A stretch of DNA of 37,704 nt from Tissierellia bacterium. Its GTDB lineage: Bacteria > Bacillota > Clostridia > Tissierellales > Tepidimicrobiaceae. The stretch's first letter is position 1, and the number at the start of each line of letters is the position of its first letter. The position numbers were made by a program, and so were the translations under genes. The DNA is taken from contig JAAYFE010000056.1 of assembly GCA_012728365.1 (NCBI GenBank), forward strand, positions 1 through 37,704, in the 5' to 3' direction. Positions 34,486-37,704 of the stretch are shown here, in pieces. The notes beneath the pieces are model-generated. The model was not told where the DNA came from and did no database searches. It saw only the letters and a list, made by a program, of their open reading frames with translations.

Positions 34486-34570
34486 TGGTATAATCTAAAT
34501 AGTGAATAAAACTATGGTATTATTCACTACATAATAGGGTATATACTAATACTGTAAATTTAATATTAGT
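34486..34570 (+). promoter_or_regulatory. fhs promoter with two hairpins in the leader
   Basis: TGGTATAAT at 34486-34494 is an extended -10; the -35 is weak. A perfect 10-base inverted repeat TAGTGAATAA / TTATTCACTA (34500-34529) starts at the likely transcription start. A second, ACTAATA / TATTAGT (34545-34570), follows. The first could be an operator or an RNA hairpin. Neither matches a riboswitch class I know. Confidence 0.55.
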
Positions 34571-34611
34571 TAATCTAAGGACAACATAAAAAAAGCTAAG
34601 GAGGTATATAA

Positions 34612-36282
34612 GTGAAAACAGATGTTCAAATTGCTCAAGAAGCGAAAATGCTACCTATTACAGAAGTAGCTAAAAAAATTGGTCTTGAAGAAGATGATCT
34701 AATACTTTATGGAAAGTATAAGGCAAAGGTTAACCTAGATGTTTATGAAAGGCTTAAAGATAAGGAAGATGGAAAGCTTATTCTAGTTACTGCCATAAAT
34801 CCAACTCCTGCAGGAGAAGGAAAGACAACTATGAATAATGGTCTTTCCATGGGATTAAATAAAATAGGTAAAACTGCCATTACTGCTTTAAGAGAACCAT
34901 CCTTAGGACCTAGCTTTGGTATAAAAGGTGGTGCTGCAGGTGGTGGTTATTCACAAGTTGTTCCAATGGAAGATATAAACCTACACTTTACAGGAGACTT
35001 CCATGCTATAACTACTGCCCATAACCTAATTTCTGCTTTACTAGACAATCATATCCACCAAGGAAATGAATTAAATATAGATCCAAGAAGAATAGTTTGG
35101 AAGAGAGTTCTAGACATGAACGATAGGGCTCTAAGGAATATAGTTGTTGGACTTGGTGGAAGATCCAATGGAGTACCAAGAGAAGACGGATTTGACATCA
35201 CAGTGGCATCTGAAATAATGGCAATTTTCTGCTTGGCAAAAGATTTAGAAGACTTAAAGGAAAGAGTTGGAAATATTATCGTTGCATATAAATATGATGG
35301 AAGCCCTGTATATGTAAAGGACTTAAAGGCACAAGGTGCAGTGGCCTTACTTATGAAGGATGCAATACATCCAAACCTTGTACAAACATTAGAAAATACA
35401 CCTGCACTAATCCATGGAGGACCATTTGCTAATATTGCTCATGGCTGCAACTCCTTAATAGCTACTAGACTTGCATTAAAATTAGCAGAGTATACAGTTA
35501 CAGAGGCAGGATTTGGTGCTGACTTAGGAGCTGAGAAATTCTTCAACATTAAGTCTAGATTTGGTGGCTTAAAACCAAATGCAGCAGTTATAGTTGCAAC
35601 TGTAAGAGCTCTTAAGCATCATGGTGGTGCTAAGAAGGATGAACTAGGGGTAGAAAATCTAGAGGCCTTAGAAAAAGGATTTGCCAACCTACAAAAACAC
35701 ATTGAAAATGTAAATAAATTTGGTGTACCAGCAGTAGTAGCAATAAATAGATTCCCAACAGATACTGAAAAAGAACTAGAATTCTTAATAAGTAAATGTA
35801 AGGAAGCTGGTGCTGATGCTGTATTAGCAGAAGTATGGGCTAAAGGTGGAGAAGGAGCCGTTGAATTAGCAAAGAAAGTAGTAGAAATATGTGAAAGTAA
35901 AGAATCTAACTTCAAACCACTATATGATGTAAATGAATCCATTAAGGATAAGATAGAAAAAATAGCTAAGGAAGTTTACGGCGCAGATGGAGTAGAATTC
36001 ACAAAATCTTGTGAGAAGAAGATTAAGCAACTAGAAGAACTAGGCCTAGATAAGAAGCCAATTTGTATGGCTAAAACTCAATACTCCTTATCTGATGATC
36101 CAACCTTACTAGCAAGACCAGAAGGATTTAAGATAACTGTAAGAGATATAAGAATATCCAATGGTGCAGGCTTTATGGTTGCATTAACTGGAGAAATAAT
36201 GACTATGCCAGGACTACCAAAGGTACCAGCTGCTAACAATATTGATATTAAAGAAGATGGAGAAATAGTTGGATTATTCTAA
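34612..36282 (+). CDS. fhs: Formate-tetrahydrofolate ligase
   Basis: Makes 10-formyl-THF from formate, THF and ATP, 556 aa. The P-loop-like [20 protein letters not shown] and the segment [23 protein letters not shown] are diagnostic, as are [14 protein letters not shown] and [14 protein letters not shown] at the end. GTG start with AGGAGG 7 bases upstream. The product feeds PurN and PurH of the preceding operon and, in acetogenic or glycine-fermenting relatives, the Wood-Ljungdahl folate branch. It has its own promoter. Arginine codons are mostly AGA, unlike the AGG-rich neighbours, which fits high expression. Confidence 0.95.
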   Translation: MKTDVQIAQEAKMLPITEVAKKIGLEEDDLILYGKYKAKVNLDVYERLKDKEDGKLILVTAINPTPAGEGKTTMNNGLSMGLNKIGKTAITALREPSLGPSFGIKGGAAGGGYSQVVPMEDINLHFTGDFHAITTAHNLISALLDNHIHQGNELNIDPRRIVWKRVLDMNDRALRNIVVGLGGRSNGVPREDGFDITVASEIMAIFCLAKDLEDLKERVGNIIVAYKYDGSPVYVKDLKAQGAVALLMKDAIHPNLVQTLENTPALIHGGPFANIAHGCNSLIATRLALKLAEYTVTEAGFGADLGAEKFFNIKSRFGGLKPNAAVIVATVRALKHHGGAKKDELGVENLEALEKGFANLQKHIENVNKFGVPAVVAINRFPTDTEKELEFLISKCKEAGADAVLAEVWAKGGEGAVELAKKVVEICESKESNFKPLYDVNESIKDKIEKIAKEVYGADGVEFTKSCEKKIKQLEELGLDKKPICMAKTQYSLSDDPTLLARPEGFKITVRDIRISNGAGFMVALTGEIMTMPGLPKVPAANNIDIKEDGEIVGLF

Positions 36283-36307
36283 AATCTGGGATCATATCCC
36301 AGATTTT
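36281..36307 (+). terminator. Terminator after fhs
   Basis: Perfect 12-base stem AAAATCTGGGAT / ATCCCAGATTTT around CAT, overlapping the stop codon. Confidence 0.87.
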
Positions 36308-36364
36308 CCTTTCTCTACATAAAATATTTGGGTAGCACCAAAAGCTAAATAGGGTGGTGAGGTT

Positions 36365-36673
36365 TTGGCAGATTTTAATTCAAAGATTAAAAGCAAACAG
36401 GTGGATGAGCTATTTGATGCAATACTCTCCCTTAAAACTAAGGAAGAATGCTATAAATTTTTTGAAGATTTGTGTACAGTAAAGGAAATCCAATCTTTTT
36501 CTCAAAGATTAGAAGTGGCAAAATTATTAACCCAAAAAAAGACCTATTCAGAAATTGAAAATAAAACAGGGGCTAGCACTGCTACCATAAGTAGGGTAAA
36601 CAGGTCCTTAAATTATGGGGCAGGTGGATACAAGATAGTACTAGAAAGAATGGGAATTTCAGAAAGTAAATAA
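36365..36673 (+). CDS. YerC/TrpR-like DNA-binding protein
   Basis: Small TrpR-superfamily protein, 102 aa, of the YerC/YecD group. The helix-turn-helix reads QRLEVAKLLTQKKTYSEIENKTGAS, then TATISRVNRSLNYGAGGYK, close to the standard family sequence. It starts at TTG 36365 with GGTGGTGAGG upstream; there is no nearer ATG giving the full domain. Its regulon in Firmicutes is not well defined. It stands alone between terminator-like hairpins. Confidence 0.85.
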   Translation: MADFNSKIKSKQVDELFDAILSLKTKEECYKFFEDLCTVKEIQSFSQRLEVAKLLTQKKTYSEIENKTGASTATISRVNRSLNYGAGGYKIVLERMGISESK

Positions 36674-36685
36674 GGAGCTTTAAAT

Positions 36686-36709
36686 ACCTGGCACTTGAAA
36701 GTGCCAGGT
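36686..36709. repeat. Isolated perfect palindrome
   Basis: ACCTGGCACTT / AAGTGCCAGGT around GA. No T-run follows on the plus strand, so it is a poor terminator. It might be a dispersed palindromic repeat or a bidirectional stop. Confidence 0.5.
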
Positions 36710-36777
36710 CATACTTTAAAATTATATGTTTTTAATATATAATTTTAAGGTATGGAGTCTAAATAAAGGTGATCTAT

Positions 36778-37584
36778 ATGAAGAAGGTAATGTCAAATTT
36801 TTTAAAAGGATTAACAATTGGAGCAGCTGCCATAGCACCTGGAGTAAGTGGGGGCGCTTTAGCCGTTATATTGGGAATTTATGAAAAGATAACCTATGCC
36901 ATTGGAAACATATTTAAAAATTTCAAAAAAAATCTAATATACCTTGCCCCCTATGGCTTTGGTGCCCTATGTGGTGTACTTATATTTAGCAATATATTTA
37001 AGTATCTATTTAAACATTACAATGTAGAAGTAAGATATTTATTTATAGGTCTAATGTTAGGAACCTTTCCATCCCTATTTAAAAGGGCAAACAAGAAAGG
37101 ATTTAGAAAATCCTATATAGCCTTGTTTATTTTAACTTTTTCCATAACCTTTTTATTTGCCTTTATGGAAAATAGGCTAATTAATATAATACCCGATGGC
37201 CAACCATCTATTTTGGAGCTTATAATATGTGGCCTTGTAGTAGGCTTTGGTACCATAATACCAGGAGTTAGTTCTTCGGTAATCCTCATTTATTTAGGCT
37301 ATTATGAAATAGTTTTAGAAGCATTGGCATCCTTAAATATACCCATGTTAATACCTATTGGCCTTGGATTTATAATATGCTTTTTACTATTATCTAAGCT
37401 TATATCCATGCTATTTGAAAGGGTATATGGCCTTACTTATTATGGAATATTAGGATTTGTACTAGGATCCATAGTTCCCATTTTTCCAGGTTTTCAATTT
37501 TCTTTAAGATATATAGTAGGCCTAATTATTATGATAATTAGCATAGGCAGTTCTTATTATTTATGCAAATTTGAAAGGGAGTAA
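36778..37584 (+). CDS. popT: DUF368 membrane protein, PopT-type polyprenyl-phosphate transporter
   Basis: Polytopic membrane protein of 268 aa in the DUF368 family. Members (PopT) have been reported to recycle undecaprenyl phosphate across the membrane for cell-wall synthesis. Two related motifs mark the inverted repeat: IAPGVSGGALAVILGIYEKI in the first half and IIPGVSSSVILIYLGYYEIV in the second. About eight hydrophobic helices. I chose ATG 36778; the GTG 36769 lies within the AAAGGTGA ribosome site. The symbol rests on family recall. A strong terminator follows, then a group II intron. Confidence 0.85.
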   Translation: MKKVMSNFLKGLTIGAAAIAPGVSGGALAVILGIYEKITYAIGNIFKNFKKNLIYLAPYGFGALCGVLIFSNIFKYLFKHYNVEVRYLFIGLMLGTFPSLFKRANKKGFRKSYIALFILTFSITFLFAFMENRLINIIPDGQPSILELIICGLVVGFGTIIPGVSSSVILIYLGYYEIVLEALASLNIPMLIPIGLGFIICFLLLSKLISMLFERVYGLTYYGILGFVLGSIVPIFPGFQFSLRYIVGLIIMIISIGSSYYLCKFERE

Positions 37585-37614
37585 GTGCCTCAATTTTAAT
37601 TGAGGCACTTTTTT
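37583..37614 (+). terminator. Terminator after the DUF368 gene
   Basis: AAGTGCCTCAATT / AATTGAGGCACTT, perfect 13-base stem with TT loop, then a further TTTT. It overlaps the stop codon. Confidence 0.9.
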
Positions 37615-37615
37615 A

Positions 37616-37704
37616 GTGTGCCCGGCATGGGCGTAAGCTAGTCGGTGAAAGTCCGATACGGGGGTTGATAGTGCCAACCGTTAGCTTAAGACAAGGGTGT
37701 CCAC
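37616..37704 (+). mobile_element. Group II intron, 5' end (truncated by the window)
   Basis: Starts GTGTGCCCGGCATGGGCG, the conserved 5' end of bacterial group II introns, and continues with domain I landmarks: GTCGGTGAAAGTCCGAT, TAAGCTA with TAGCTTA, and ACAAGGGTGTCCAC. It begins one base after the T-run of the preceding terminator, an insertion habit of group IIC introns, though the class is not settled by 89 bases. A reverse transcriptase gene would lie beyond the window. Confidence 0.85.

Noticed and set aside
1..37704. CRISPR arrays, tRNA, rRNA or replication origins
   Set aside because: No regularly spaced repeats, cloverleaf or rRNA-like sequence was seen on either strand.

Overview
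The window is AT-rich DNA from a low-GC Gram-positive anaerobe, most likely a clostridial or Tissierellia-like Firmicute. This rests on strong AGGAGG ribosome sites, heavy AGG/AGA arginine use, a single-chain PurL, formate-THF ligase, Firmicute riboswitch types, DUF2935 proteins and a group II intron. The species cannot be named from sequence alone.

Layout. 1-2064: end of a MATE efflux pump, then an EamA-type transporter. 2299-9976: a tightly overlapped four-gene operon that reads as a Wadjet (JetDABC) SMC-type plasmid-defence system with jetD first. 9977-11030: decayed DNA with an orphan coding fragment and an AIM24/TIGR00266 pseudogene. 11139-14029: a BlaI/BlaR1-like pair with two operators and an unfamiliar sensor domain. 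14106-16433: a P1B metal ATPase with a CPG motif and a small HMA-domain protein. 16440-17955: an MhqR-like repressor and ring-cleaving dioxygenase sharing an operator. 18233-19168: two small membrane proteins with a common motif. 19249-20839 (minus): remains of an ABC transporter and an XRE-AbrB regulator. 21016-22846 (minus): two DUF2935 paralogues. 22955-34446: purine operon purC, purL, purE, purF, purM, purN, purH, purD. 34486-37614: fhs, a TrpR/YerC-like gene and a DUF368 (PopT) gene. 37616-end: the start of a group II intron directly after a terminator.

Most striking is the purine operon. A guanine plus PRPP tandem riboswitch precedes purC. A second copy sits inside the operon before purL: its PRPP aptamer is well kept, but its guanine aptamer has lost the binding junctions and kissing loops. 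Both amidotransferases appear to have lost glutamine hydrolysis. PurF has Ser where the Cys nucleophile should be, lacks other glutaminase residues and lacks its Fe-S cysteines. PurL has lost the Cys, His and Glu of its glutaminase triad. Their synthetase or transferase motifs look intact. This suggests purine synthesis fed by free ammonia, plausible in an amino-acid fermenter. purD carries one in-frame stop. fhs nearby would supply formyl-THF for PurN and PurH.

All homology statements come from reading motifs by eye; no search was run.
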